Assembly (NCBI GenBank): GCA_001695595.3
Contig: MBPM02000132.1
Span: 62,001-126,000 of the forward strand
Direction of reading: 5' to 3'
DNA from: Plasmopara viticola
Taxonomy: Eukaryota > Oomycota > Peronosporomycetes > Peronosporales > Peronosporaceae
DNA: 64,000 nt
Part shown: piece by piece, positions 12,055 to 22,846 of the stretch
How positions within the stretch are numbered: position 1 is the stretch's first letter
Layout: every line of letters starts with the position of its first letter
Notes under the pieces: model-generated
Seen by the model: the letters and a program-made list of their open reading frames with translations, nothing else
Told to the model about the DNA's origin: nothing
The model's database searches: none
Program-made: the position numbers and the translations under genes

Positions 12055-12556
12055 AGGAAGTAGAAGCGTTGCGGTCAAAGCATACTTGAATGCAATTTGG
12101 GGCAGCAATACGGATGACAGACGCTCGGACTCGGGAGTTATGATCATGTCTGCGAGCGCACCAGTGGTATTCAAGTCGAAGTACCAGCGGACAGTTGCGC
12201 TGAGCTTAGCGGAATCTGAGCATATGGCTCTCAGTCTATGCACACAACAAATTCTTTGGACGCAGGCAATGCTAAAGGACATGGGTCACGAGCAAGTTGA
12301 AGGAACACATGTTTGGGAAGACAACCAAGGTGCTGTCGCGTTGGCCAATAACGCCGGAAACCATGCATGGACATAGAAAGTGGACGTCAAGCACCACTAT
12401 ATACATGAGAACCTGCAAGAAGGACTGTTGGAGATCGACTATATCGACACAAAGAGCCAGCTTGCAGATATACTGACGAAGGCACTTGGAGCCAAGATGC
12501 TGAAATATCTGCGCAAAGCCTCGAGAATCAAGACCAAGTCAGCCACACAGCATTAG
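12055..12556 (+). pseudogene. Copia retrotransposon 3' coding end (RNase H domain)
   Basis: Plus-strand reading from about residue AVKAYLNAIWGS through DDRRSDSGVMI, ALSLAESEHMALSLC, the DNQGAVALANN block, and after one stop (12375) VDVKHHYIHENL and QLADILTKAL. These are the ordered landmarks of the Ty1/Copia RNase H, including the terminal LADILTKAL. The 5' side joins R-repeat sequence at about 12055, so only the last ~500 bp of pol remain. One in-frame stop and the missing upstream domains make it non-functional. Its LTR follows directly. Confidence 0.88.
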
Positions 12557-12569
12557 CGCTGAGAGGCAA

Positions 12570-12715
12570 TGTTAAAATGACACCGCTGTATGCATGTTGA
12601 ACAGACGGATGGCGACACGGTATTTACGAGTACGTCATAGTAAGTAATTACATGATGGTAGCCGCTCATTGATCTAGACAAATATACTCACTTGAGTTTT
12701 GCTTTCTACTGAACA
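12570..12715 (+). repeat. Copia 3' LTR
   Basis: A block of 146 bp bounded by TGTT...AACA, preceded by the purine-rich GCTGAGAGGCAA tract. It matches, with substitutions, the LTR at 47591-47737 on the other strand (shared core GCATGTTGAACAG and GTAAGTAATT), so both Copia relics belong to one family. Confidence 0.82.
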
Positions 12716-12779
12716 AAAACAGTATCAATAATTGCTTAGCGACGGAATTAAGTATTATTATTGAAAAACATTACTGTAT

Positions 12780-14705
12780 CCAATATACCAGAGGATGAAG
12801 TTTTAACGCTTCCTGAGGTTGATAGCCGTGCACGATTTGGTTGCTAAATACGAAGTATGACGCTAAAATGTCATAAATCTGGGCTGAGTGCGGTTCGCTT
12901 TGCTAGCAAGCGTAAATGTGGCGAGTCGTTGACCCACCATGGTTAAAAGGCAGAAGCGCTATTGGTGTGGATGGTCAATGTTCTGGGCATTGAAATGACG
13001 GCGATGGGTATACAAGGGTTTGAGGCGGTGACGCATCAGAGTGGCACGTAGGACAAGGAGCAGCGCTATTCAAATAAGCCCTCCCTTTTGACCATCAGTG
13101 ACATAGATTACTTTGAAGTGCGACTGTCCCTATCACTGCACGTGTGGTTGCATATAGACAACCGGGAAAGGACTCTTTAAGCTAGCAAATGCTGCGGACG
13201 ATAAGTGACTGGCATGGCTTCCAGCCAGCAAATCAAGAAAAAACCTTGCATATGCACGTAAGTCCGTCCCTTTCACACTAAGTAACCTTGCGCTTGCTGT
13301 AGAATATAGTAGGTATGAATGCGCAACTTGAAGCATGCAAACGAACCACTAGAAACGCTCGTTGTGAACAGCATTTGCTTTTGTGTCATGCGACGTCTAG
13401 TCGGTCAAAGGCCGAGGCGTTTAGGAAGCTGCCTTCTGTTGCGTCTATAAACGAACAAACGAATTTTATTAAGCGAGGCACTGCGTAGCATTGCTGCATG
13501 GTAGACGTCAGGCTAGATGTAAGCTTGAGGCTTGATTGCGTCGATTCAGCAAAGTCCTTTGGCAAATTTCAATCTCATAAGAGGAAAGACGGTAATGCAA
13601 TATGCTGATTGAGCAACAGCGCCTTAATTTACCGGAACAAGAGACTGGAATGTCTCATAGACATAATTAGGCTCCTTTCTATATCCCTGCTTGAGCTGAA
13701 TATGGTGTCCATGGCGGAGCTCAAAATCTCGATAAGCTCAATCGCATCGCCACTGCGGTAGTCGTCCGATTCACAAAAGAGATCAGTTTCTTACTTCTAT
13801 GGGTCAACAGACACAAAGAAGGTAATTAGTTTGAAGTTGATTCTTAATTCAAAATGGCTCATCTGATCCGTATCGCATCCGGTAAGGTAATATCTTATGA
13901 GCTCCTTTATCGGCGAAAAGGTTTGAAAATGGCGCTTTAAGATTTTGTTGGTTTAAGAAAAGTAAATATCATGTAGCACGGCAGTGGCGTTCATTTAAGA
14001 CATTCAATTTCATTTACTTAGGCTTCCAGGAAAATCGCGGGAAGAAATGTTTTTGGTCCAGCGAACTTACGCTTTTTACGCCAAAATTCAGTGGCAAAAA
14101 ACTTTTGGCAAGTGGAGCATTGTGGATGCTTGGAATAAACAGTGTTTGGCTGTCATTCTAGCACTGGCGCTATTTTTTAAAAGCTAGGGATGCGAAAGAA
14201 TAGGATTGGGTGGTCAATGTAAAGCACATTCGACACAAACGATGTATATAATCAGCTTCTCACATGGAAGAGTGACGTGCCCTTGACCGCGGTCAGCACT
14301 CCGTGTGTCTTGCTGTGGATGTAGCTTCTCATGTATTGAGTGCGTCTGCGGACTTTATAAGGCGTGTGTACCGACACATATTGATGATGTCGTTTTTGCA
14401 GTCATATAGAGCGGGATAAGTATCATTGACCTTCTTACCTGCATTTAATGTTAGGGTCCTACTTGGGACAAAATAACTCGTATTATCCGTGTCAGAGATA
14501 TAAGCACATTCCCAACAGTGTTAAAGCAAATCTTGATGCACAAAGAGCGGCCAGACTTAACTTTAAAGTCGGAGACCAATCACTTCGAGATTAATCTTTT
14601 GAAACTAGGTAAGTAATCATGCATCAAGTGCCTTAAACGCATTAGGCACAAAAATAGCTGTACATATATCCGCGCTGGCATGATTAAGGGTTTTCATCAG
14701 GTTCA
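12780..14705 (+). repeat. Repeat R, copy (+), central and right part
   Basis: Collinear with 20925-22520 and 55505-57480. Shared landmarks are the CAGAGGATGAAG block (12790), the GGCAGAAGCGCTATTGGTG block (12950), the AGCATGCA block (13332) and the GGAGCATTGTGGA block (14116). No maintained coding frame was found. Confidence 0.65.
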
Positions 14706-14760
14706 CTTTTTCACCATCGTTGCTAAGAACCACGAAAAAATCGGGTGATATGTCGTATAT

Positions 14761-15085
14761 TTTTCGGAAAAGGTTGGGGTGACGCCCTCCTTCCAAGCGC
14801 GGGGGCTAAATGCTCGCGCGCTTTGGGCAGGTGCTCTCGGGCATCTGCAGGTCTCTAACGAGTCTCACCCTCGACGCGACGGTCTCCGGCACCAGGGCGC
14901 CACTTGGGCTCTTACCAAGTCAGAAGTACACAAAATAATGGAAGACCCCCACGGCCTCGGTGCTGGCTGCACTGCCCGCCGAACGAGACTCGACGTATGC
15001 GGACACCACTCTATGCCGTGGACTAGCCATAGAGCCTAGCACGTGCATAACTTGGCAACGCGATAACGTAATACAATACAATACA
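14761..15085 (+). mobile_element. Short non-autonomous LINE derivative (SINE-like), copy 2
   Basis: Same three-part structure as the element at 8639-8959. It is flanked by an 11 bp direct repeat ATGTCGTATAT (14750-14760 and 15086-15096) and has a TACAA-repeat tail. It is inserted at the right end of the R copy. Confidence 0.92.
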
Positions 15086-15099
15086 ATGTCGTATATCTT

Positions 15100-15655
15100 T
15101 CTTTAGGTATAAAATATAATAAAAAACTGAGACTGCATTACTATTGTTTTGATATCATTGCATACCGGAATAATTTCTAACGATGTTAATATGTAGCAGC
15201 AATAGTACTATTTGACATATTCAGCCGCTCACTTCTATGGTTTGAGTTATCTTAAACTCTTATTAGAATTTTTTGGTTTGATATCAAGCATATTTACTCT
15301 TATATGACTTTGTGTGCGCTTCACTCTATGTTATTACTCTTCCAGTCTTTAGTTTAGTGCTTACTCTGGCTCACTATGTGACTTATAGTTTGTATGCCTG
15401 TCGCCCTCGATTTACAGTTTTGACCTAGCAAAAAGACGATTCTAAGCAGTTCTAGACCTGGCTGTAGTTACTATTAATCTCGACAGCAAAGAATATTTGT
15501 TGCCCTTGACACAGATAGGTATGACATGACCTTAGGCATTACAATGGCTATAAGAAACAGCGATCGAACGATCTCCTAAGAGACTCGAAGTGCTGAAACA
15601 CCGTATGAAGCTAGCAGGTGCTAGTTCTCGAGTCCAAGCTGTGCTCCAGAGCTTT
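15100..15655. other. Spacer, no gene seen
   Basis: A+T-rich sequence without a supported coding region. It ends where the methyltransferase fragment begins. Confidence 0.4.
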
Positions 15656-15659
15656 CTGT

Positions 15660-16246
15660 AAGATCCTGTGGACCACGCAATGTTCCGCAACGTGCGCAGC
15701 ATTTTCTTGGACCCTTCTTGCTCTGGTTCAGGTATGTCAAACCATCTGAATCACTTGCTGGACATTGCGAGCTCACTTGATACACCGCTAGAGCACGACG
15801 TGGGTGCGGAATGCGAGGAAAATATGGCCAAACGTCTTCAATCGCTCGCAGACTTCCAATTAAACGCATTGCGCAAGGCATTCTCGTTTCCGCAGGTAGA
15901 ACGTGTCGTGTATTCGACGTGTTCAATTTCTCGGAAAAAACGAAGAGGTTGTCGCTGCTGAGGACTTAACAAATGGATTCTTCGTAGCACATTTCGAATG
16001 AATGGATCGAGCGAATGGTGAGGCAGAAGTTAAGGAGGATATTGAAACGACTAGTGCGCTTAAAGGTGAGACTGTAATACCTCAATTTCTAAGCTCTTTA
16101 CAAAGTGAGGTTGTTCGAGTAAACAAAAAACGAAAGGTTTTGTCTGCTACTCAAAAGGAGAATCGCAAGCGTCGTAAACGCAAGAAACGCAGAAAGAACA
16201 GTGATGTAAAGCCTCTTTTCAAATTGACAGATGATAACACACCATA
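15660..16246 (+). pseudogene. NSUN5-like rRNA (cytosine-C5) methyltransferase, 3' half
   Basis: Plus-strand fragment of an RsmB/NOP2/SUN family methyltransferase. It reads SIFLDPSCSGSG (motif IV), then FQLNALRKAFSFPQVERVVYSTCS (motif VI, with the catalytic Cys), followed at about 15935 by a one-base frame change. The next frame continues EEVVAAEDLTNGFFVAHFE, the usual end of the domain. A long Lys/Arg-rich tail (16002-16246) then follows, nucleolar-type in composition. Wording and order fit NSUN5, which modifies 25S/28S rRNA. The SAM-binding half is missing here and lies in opposite orientation 400 bp to the right. A frameshift and a stop (after VAHFE) show decay. Confidence 0.85.
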
Positions 16247-16461
16247 AATTCGTTGGTCTTACACTTGAATTCGTTTGCCTTTAATTGTCCGCAGTTTACA
16301 TCTCCTCTGTCGCCCAATCACCGAGGGTGCTCGGTGATTGTACTTGGTTGGAAACGAAAAGGTTTGAAATGTGGGAACATCTATTTGCGCTCAGAGCTGA
16401 AATGAAAGAACCCAATAGTTGCATAACTTTTACGGCATCTGTGAAAAAGCGGTGGCTGAAT

Positions 16462-16489
16462 ATATGAAGCTGTACTTTAATTGGTCAGC
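16462..16489. repeat. 28 bp direct repeat, left copy
   Basis: The block starting ATATGAAGCTGTACTTTAAT recurs at 17171-17198 with two mismatches. The two copies bracket the inverted NSUN5-like half, and a second partial match (GTAGGCGCTCCC near 16532, TAGGCGCTTCC near 17200) extends the similarity. Confidence 0.75.
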
Positions 16490-16609
16490 ATAAAGAGGGG
16501 AGTGTAGCTCTAGGCAGGGGAGAAGTGTAGCTGTAGGCGCTCCCTCTGTCATTGTAAAGTTAAACAAAATTCATTATACTTTTATCCAGCAATTTACCTA
16601 GCTACTGTT

Positions 16610-17170
16610 GTGGTATCTAAAAGTGTACTATATAGTCGTTCGCCGCTTCAATTTTAAGTCATTTTTTCCGTTCTCGTTTTGTTGCTGCAACAACATAGCC
16701 AGATGGCTGGTCTTAGTGCCAGGGGCAGCGCACGCGTCAATCACATCCCCCCGCATGCCGTCGATATCTACGTGCTCTCCGAGTAGCACAAAGGCTGGAA
16801 AGCAGCTGGCCTTATCCTGCAGCACAGGCTTATCACTCCTAATCATATCGTGCTCGTGTAGCTCAGTACCAGACGGAAGTACTAAGAGATCGTCAACGTC
16901 CCGATCCTGTTTGACGTCGTAATCGCGCTTAACTGCTTAATCACCCTCACTTGAAGCCAGCAGAGTCTTAATGCGTACATAGCGAGGAAGCGCTAGATGC
17001 TGCGGGCAATTCTTGGGGAGCAGCGGTGCCTCGTTAAACGCCACCTTACGCTTAATCTTAAGTCTCACCAGTGCCGCGCGTAGGCCTGTCTGATGGTGTA
17101 AGAGCGCTTTCTTAACATGACTACCATCCTGTATGTTCTTCCGGCCAAACAAAAGATCATACATAGGAAG
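16610..17170 (-). pseudogene. NSUN5-like rRNA methyltransferase, N-terminal and SAM-binding part
   Basis: Minus-strand reading in order: MYDLLFGRKNIQ, ALLHHQTGLRAALVRLKIKRKVAFNE, LPRYVRIKTLL (17164-16940), then after a frame change DDLLVLPSGTELHEHD, IRSDKPVLQDKASCFPA, and VIDACAAPGTKTSHLAMLLQ (SAM-binding motif I) near 16730. It ends after NENGKNDLKLKR. The expected first ~100 residues are missing upstream of 17170. Motifs IV and VI are on the other strand at 15.7-15.9 kb, so the gene has been cut and one part inverted. Confidence 0.87.
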
Positions 17171-17198
17171 ATATGAAGCTGTACTTTGATTGGTGAGC
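17171..17198. repeat. 28 bp direct repeat, right copy
   Basis: Partner of 16462-16489. It sits immediately at the point where the NSUN5-like N-terminus is truncated. Confidence 0.75.
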
Positions 17199-17204
17199 TA
17201 TAGG

Positions 17205-18040
17205 CGCTTCCATAAAGATTCAAGTGGCTTATGGCAGCGATGTTAAATACCATTACAGTGCTAGTAATTATTATCTTTCTGATTTGCAGGAAGGTTACGT
17301 CACTACAAAGTTCTCCAATAAACTAGTTTTCCTTGTCCCTTACAATTTTCGTCCGTGCGTCGCGGCTATTCGTACCACAGCGATCTGAAGAGTTTGATGG
17401 ATTTCCATATTAACACGCTTTAGAATGATAAAATGAAAAATAGATTGACAAAACGGTTTATACAGTATTGCGAACGCTAGTCGTTTTAAAACCCGATCGG
17501 TAGCAACAATAGCATGTAAAGCGAGACAACGTCGGTGAAACAGTGACCCTGTTCCAGATCCCCATCTCACCTGCGCGGATGGTTGTACAGCTATATCTCC
17601 GCTCAATGATTTATAAATTAATCGAGAGAATTTTGGGATAGGCTCAAAGTGCAAATTGTGTGCTATTGCGAACTAGATGCATGGCTACATACCTACCGTA
17701 TTAGTGGTAAACGTCATGAGTCGGACCGCTGCTCGTGCACGTGACAGTGCAGCAACTTTGGTTGCAGGAAGTGGGTGGTCTCGATCGGTCTGGCTACAAG
17801 TAAAACTGATCGATAGCAGCCGATGCTTGGGTTGTATCTATTTTATAAGATAATCAAGGCTTGGCTTAGCTGTCTTTGTAGCCAAGCTTCAAATCGCCGA
17901 GCAGACGTCAGCATATTTACCGATCCGGTACTACACAGCTATCCCCTGCATCGTTTATGGTACCAGATAGATACCCGAGTGTATGTACTATATGGTTGGA
18001 TGCGCAAACGGATACTAGAATGCAATCCATTCGCGCTACG
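17205..18040. other. Effector upstream flank with solo R edge
   Basis: 17520-17700 carries the outer edge of repeat R (CGGTGAAACAGTGACC cue). 17700-18040 is collinear with 52170-52470 upstream of the effector pseudogene at 52.5 kb and, inverted, with 51420-51720. No coding frame is supported. Conserved pieces include GATCGATAGCAGCCGATGC (17809) and GAGCAGACGTCAGC (17899). Confidence 0.55.
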
Positions 18041-18043
18041 TTT

Positions 18044-18060
18044 TCATTATTCAATTAGCC
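18044..18060 (+). promoter_or_regulatory. Oomycete initiator-like core promoter
   Basis: TCATTATTCAATTAGCC, 13 bases before the ATG at 18074. It matches the Inr-type TCATT..TCAWTT core and the corresponding block of all close paralogues. Confidence 0.65.
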
Positions 18061-18073
18061 AGCAAGGGTCCGC

Positions 18074-19225
18074 ATGCATTTTTGCAGCGTTGTTTTAGCC
18101 CTCGTACCAGTCCTCCTCCTTCTCGCGAAAGCCGACGCTTCTACGAATGCGACAGCATCCCCCACACCCTTGAGGGCATTTTCATCTGCTGGAAATCGAC
18201 CTGGTACCCTCATCTCGGGACCATTCACCGCACGAGACGAAGAGAGGGTCCATGGGATCGATGAGTTTGCCTGGGGAAATAAATTTGCCGTCTTGGCAGC
18301 CAAAGCCAAGCAGGCGTTCTTGAAACATGATTCGAATTCTCAGCTTGAGCTCAAAGTAGCTTGGTGGAGGGTGACAAATGTAAATCCTCGCAAAGTCTAC
18401 ATCAAGTTAAAGCTTGACAAGGACGACGATTGCGTTTTGTTCAACCCTCGGTTTCCTCTTTGGTACAAGTACGTGAAAAGCTACAATCTGGAGCATCCTA
18501 AGAAGGAAGTGTCGGTTATAGATGAGTTGGAAAAGCATTACGGTGATTATTCAGTGATGTTGATGCTGGAACAGGCAAAGCGAGAAGAAAACGCGGATGT
18601 TAAAGCTATTGGCGCGACGCTGCAAAATGAGCAGATGAATGCTTGGATGGTTGTTGGATATCCCCCAAAACTTCTTTATAATTATTTGCGGTCACACTGG
18701 AACCCCCCGCACTTGCTGTCCGGCCGTGCGTATGATGTCTGGAATCTTTATTTCACCAAGGTCAATCATATTAGATCAATGTCACTCTTTGATAAGATGT
18801 ATCAAACCTTCGGTGACGAGGAGCTACCTTTGCTACTAAGCGCGGCCAATCAGCCGCAAACGGGCGCGCTGACACCACGCGTCGAAGAGCTGACGACACA
18901 GCTTCAACTTCAATTAGAACAGTACTGGCTGGATAAACGCGTGCCGCCACAGCTTGTATTTGAAAATTTGAAGCTTGACAAACACCCAACTTATCTTCTT
19001 GATAGGCGGGAGATCGATATATGGATGAGGTACGCGAAAAGATTTTGGGAAAGGTATCGAAAGGTCAACACTCTCTACGAGGCCATTGGAAGCTGTTACA
19101 CCATAAACGAGATCCTAAGTATTCTGGAAAAAGTTCGAAGTGATGATGGCAAGAAGTTGGCGACGGCATTGAAGAAGGAGATGGCGTTGAAGTTTGCGAA
19201 GGCATTTAAGGAGGAGATGGCATAA
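18074..19225 (+). CDS. Secreted RPGT-EER effector with three WY/LWY-type modules
   Basis: A 383-residue intact family member. The signal peptide covers residues 1-22 (MHFCSVVLALVPVLLLLAKA), followed by an Ala/Thr-rich segment, NRPGT at 41-45 and DEER at 55-58. Module pairs are Trp98/Tyr133, Trp191/Tyr226 and Trp285/Tyr320; the third is shifted by a six-residue insertion near 262-268. The last ~25 residues form a Lys/Glu/Ala-rich amphipathic tail made of repeated ALKKEM/AFKEEM-like steps, shared with the genes at 50.2 and 52.5 kb. This is the best preserved of that subgroup (MHLC/MRLSSEA start). The EER and RPGT positions are identical to the other members. Host target unknown; inside-host action is inferred from the family. 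Confidence 0.9.
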   Translation: MHFCSVVLALVPVLLLLAKADASTNATASPTPLRAFSSAGNRPGTLISGPFTARDEERVHGIDEFAWGNKFAVLAAKAKQAFLKHDSNSQLELKVAWWRVTNVNPRKVYIKLKLDKDDDCVLFNPRFPLWYKYVKSYNLEHPKKEVSVIDELEKHYGDYSVMLMLEQAKREENADVKAIGATLQNEQMNAWMVVGYPPKLLYNYLRSHWNPPHLLSGRAYDVWNLYFTKVNHIRSMSLFDKMYQTFGDEELPLLLSAANQPQTGALTPRVEELTTQLQLQLEQYWLDKRVPPQLVFENLKLDKHPTYLLDRREIDIWMRYAKRFWERYRKVNTLYEAIGSCYTINEILSILEKVRSDDGKKLATALKKEMALKFAKAFKEEMA

Positions 19226-19479
19226 GAGTTGGCAGACCCGTTAGCTTAGAAGTTGCAATTGTGTTCGAGTCGTTGTAATTCTAGCTTTGAAAGACTAAAA
19301 AGATTAACGACTTGATGAAATAAACGAGTTGACATAACGAATGACACGTTTAGGCAGTACCGAGCGCGGCTGTAGGTGACAGCAAGCCGTAATAATCTTC
19401 TAAAATAACAATTTGTCCCCTATTAGGAGTGTATAATCCTGCCTTGATTTTTTGCGACCAACTTTCAAAAATAATTTAA

Positions 19480-22400
19480 TATAGGTTTTCGACCGTGAAT
19501 ATCTAATGGAAAAGCCCGATCGAATCATCATCACGAGACTTCATTCGCTGTCATTTGTCTTTGCCTTTTACTTCACAACGAGTATAGAAAACGATACATA
19601 AAAAAACGATGTTTTTTCTTAAAATCTTTTTTCTGCACGTCCAAGATCTTGTGAAACCGAAAACTGTGTGGCAGGCAGTCGTCTTTTCGAAATTTGAACT
19701 TCTCTAACTTTTTTCGGCCACACAACCGCTAAGGTCAGGAAACCTTTTCTCTCTGATATGCATCACTTACTTCCCTATTTCGGTGAACCACAAACACCTC
19801 CAATTTTGGGCGATGAGTATGACGAAAAATACCACATGCGCGCTAACGTAGACTCTCCTAGCTATCGACAGCTAGGGATTAAAGGAGCCTTAGGTTAGCA
19901 GTGGTGTTGTCAATTCTTATCACTGCTCGTAATGCAAAAAGGATCTCGACCTAAATTGGCCACGTGAAATGTCTCATACGAAAGGATAGGGGAGGCTATG
20001 ATTTCCGCGGCAAAGACTTAGCCTGAATTTCCCTTGTCAATGAGGTCACGAAAAAACAAAGAGCTAGAGGAATGGGCAAGGCCAAAGACAGCAAGCTCAG
20101 TATTTATAGGGTAGGTCCAACGTTTAGAGGGCTGACGGCTTGTGTGACTCGCTCGAAGCCGGGTACCGATGCAAGCCGCCGTCACGTGAGAGGTCTACTC
20201 AATCCCTTGACAGTACCTCTGACGAGGAAGTGAAAGACCTTTAGATTGATTCTACCAGGTTCATTTAGATCACGGTGTTGAGCTCTGTGCTTATCTACTT
20301 TGAGCGCCAGGCATCTATAAACGGCACTAAGTCTAAAAATACATTCATTGTAGCGCGACCCGACGGTAAATATGCGCGTAAGTTTAAAACGCGTCGCATT
20401 CAAATAAAGCATTATACTTTAAGCCGTTACAAGCCTATGACCTACACTCGGATTAATAATTCCTTGGAAAAAAATCTGTGAACATTTTTTTAGACGGGAC
20501 AAGTAAACAAAGGTTCGTAGAGGCAGTGTCCATGAAGTGGCCTGTGAGTATGAACTTTAGCTTTGATAACGGAAAGGATGCAGACCTGGCCAGCAAAGAC
20601 TGATCGGCAATGCTCTGCTTTTGCTAACATTCACACATTGTTTATAAAATCTATTTGTGTCAACAATGGCCATCCGACTTGAAAAGAGATATCAACTCCC
20701 CCTGGTACAAACTCTTTGGAGCTTGACGAAGAAGCTTTAAGTCGTAAGGGCTAAGTCTTGAAAAGCCTCGGGCGCAAAAGCTCAGATTGTGCGCGCAACC
20801 TTGAGTTTGAATGTTGTAGCAATCTTTTAAACCGAGGAAGAAACTTTGTCTTAAGCTGAGGCTCGCTAAGTGATTCAAGAGGACAATTTTACTGTTTACT
20901 AAGTGGTATAAGCATAGATCCAGTATATCAGAAGATGAAGTTTAAGACGTCCTCGTGTTTGATAACGTCGAGTGCTGTTTGATGGTCTTTAGCCTAGATA
21001 CAAGGTATGATACTGAAATGTCATAAACTGGGTTGTTTGCCATCGGCTTTGTTTGTAAGGTATGATGTGGCGAGTCATTGACCCACCTTTTTTTAGAAGG
21101 CAGAAGCGCTTTTGGCGCGCATGGTCAATTTACTGAAAGTTAAAGTGACAGAGATAGACACCTATGGTGACGAGGACAAGGTTCTGAGGCGATACTTTGG
21201 ACTTGGCCAAGAGAGTGGCATGGAGGATACGAAGCAGTACTCTTTTGTTTTGAATTCATTGCCTGTCGCAAACGGAATAGGTGGCTGGGAGTTAATATCT
21301 CTACCAAAAGCACATGCGATGACATTTGAACAACTGGTAAAACACTTTAAAAGCCAAGAATTGCTACGTAAATTGAGTGACTTTGAAGAGCTTCAGCCGA
21401 GACATCAAGGATAAGCCTTGCCAACGCACGCAAATTTGCACGTTATATAATGAGCAGCCCTGTGTTTGCTCTATATAGTAAAAGCAAACCTCTGATCACG
21501 CAGACGGAGCCATTTCGAAACGCCTGTCATGGACAGCATTTGCTATATGTCGTGCGGGATATAATTCGTTGAAGGCTGATGCATTTAAGATGTCGTCTTT
21601 TTGATGCGTCGGAAGGTGCACAAACAAATTTTGCTGCGTGAAGCACTGCGTAACATTGCTGCACTACTTGACGCCAGATGTCGGTACAATAGTGTCGACA
21701 CTACAAATCTTTTCGGCATAGTCGACCTTTTAAGACGGGGACACTAGCACAAGTTGCCTTTTGAGCCACTCAGGACACACAGAAGGGTCTTAAGTAGACA
21801 TAATGCACGGTTTCATTGAACAAAGAGACCGGTAAGGCTCAAACGCGCAAAAAATCTCACTACATCATTATCTGCTTGAGCTATGAGAGATTTGCTTTAA
21901 TAAACTCAAAACATCTATGAGCTTAATGGTAGCGCCGAAGTGGTAGTCATCCGATTTATAGAAGATACCAGCTTTTGTTTTCGGCTGCTAAGAATATGCG
22001 AAGAAGTTACATAGATAGTACTCGAGGTAGATTCTCGATTTAGGAAACTCATCTGATGGGTATTATGTCCGGTAATGTACACCAAAATCTGGTCTTTTGA
22101 GCTTCTTCATCGGCGTTACCGTCTCCGTTTGGTAAAACCGCGAAGCACGACAGGAGTATCGATTGAAAAAGAAACGTCAACGTAAGATTTCGTGCAAATC
22201 ATGAGAAGGAAGGAGCTCAGGTGAGCAAAACTTCTCATTCCATGCCAATATTTTGTGGTGAGAAAAGTCTCATAGCAAAAGGCGCATCGTGGACGATTAT
22301 AATAAGCAAGGTTTTGCCTTTATCCCGTTGCACTGGTCAAATATCGAAATTTACCCCTTGTACGCTGAATTAGGTGGTCGTGCATGTAGTTCGCGATATA

Positions 22401-22520
22401 ACACGGCTTGCAACGTGAGTCTCTTTCTGAAGACTCTTTCAGATCATAGAGAAGTCATTGAGCGCAAATATAGCCGTACATATATCCAGATGAGGGGTTT
22501 ACAACAAAGCCACTAATTTA
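19480..22520 (+). repeat. Repeat R, copy (+), following an effector
   Basis: Starts about 250 bp after the effector stop and is collinear with 53960-57400. Landmarks are GCCCGATCGAATCATCATCACGA (19516), GGTAGGTCCAACG (20110), AAACGCGTCGCATTCAA (20387) and GGCAGAAGCGCTTTTGG (21100). A 100-codon open frame at 21112-21414 is uninterrupted here but broken in other copies. The right end at ~22520 abuts unique sequence and then a TIR element. Confidence 0.7.
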
Positions 22521-22846
22521 CCGTCGTCGTCTTGCTTTATTTATTACTGTTGTCATGGATCGACTTAGTAGCGTCTTACGTTTGCCAACACTGTATAGAT
22601 TTTTTGGCAATCTGCTTCTTTTTTAACCATTTTAAAGCATGACACAATGTTCAATAGAATTTCAAGGAGTTTCCCGGATTGCTGTGGCAGCACGATCAAT
22701 ATTTTGAAAACTCCCAAAGAATCCGATTTTTCAGGGTGATACACCGTGACATACCTTTCTTCGGATCAGAAATAAGATAAATCACTACTACTGCATAACT
22801 GTATTGATATCGTGGTAGATCGAATCCTACGCACTCAATATAGTTA

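Noticed and set aside
21112..21414. 100-codon open frame in repeat R
   Set aside because: The matching region of the other R copies (e.g. 55680-55900, 12960-13200) is interrupted, so no maintained gene is supported.
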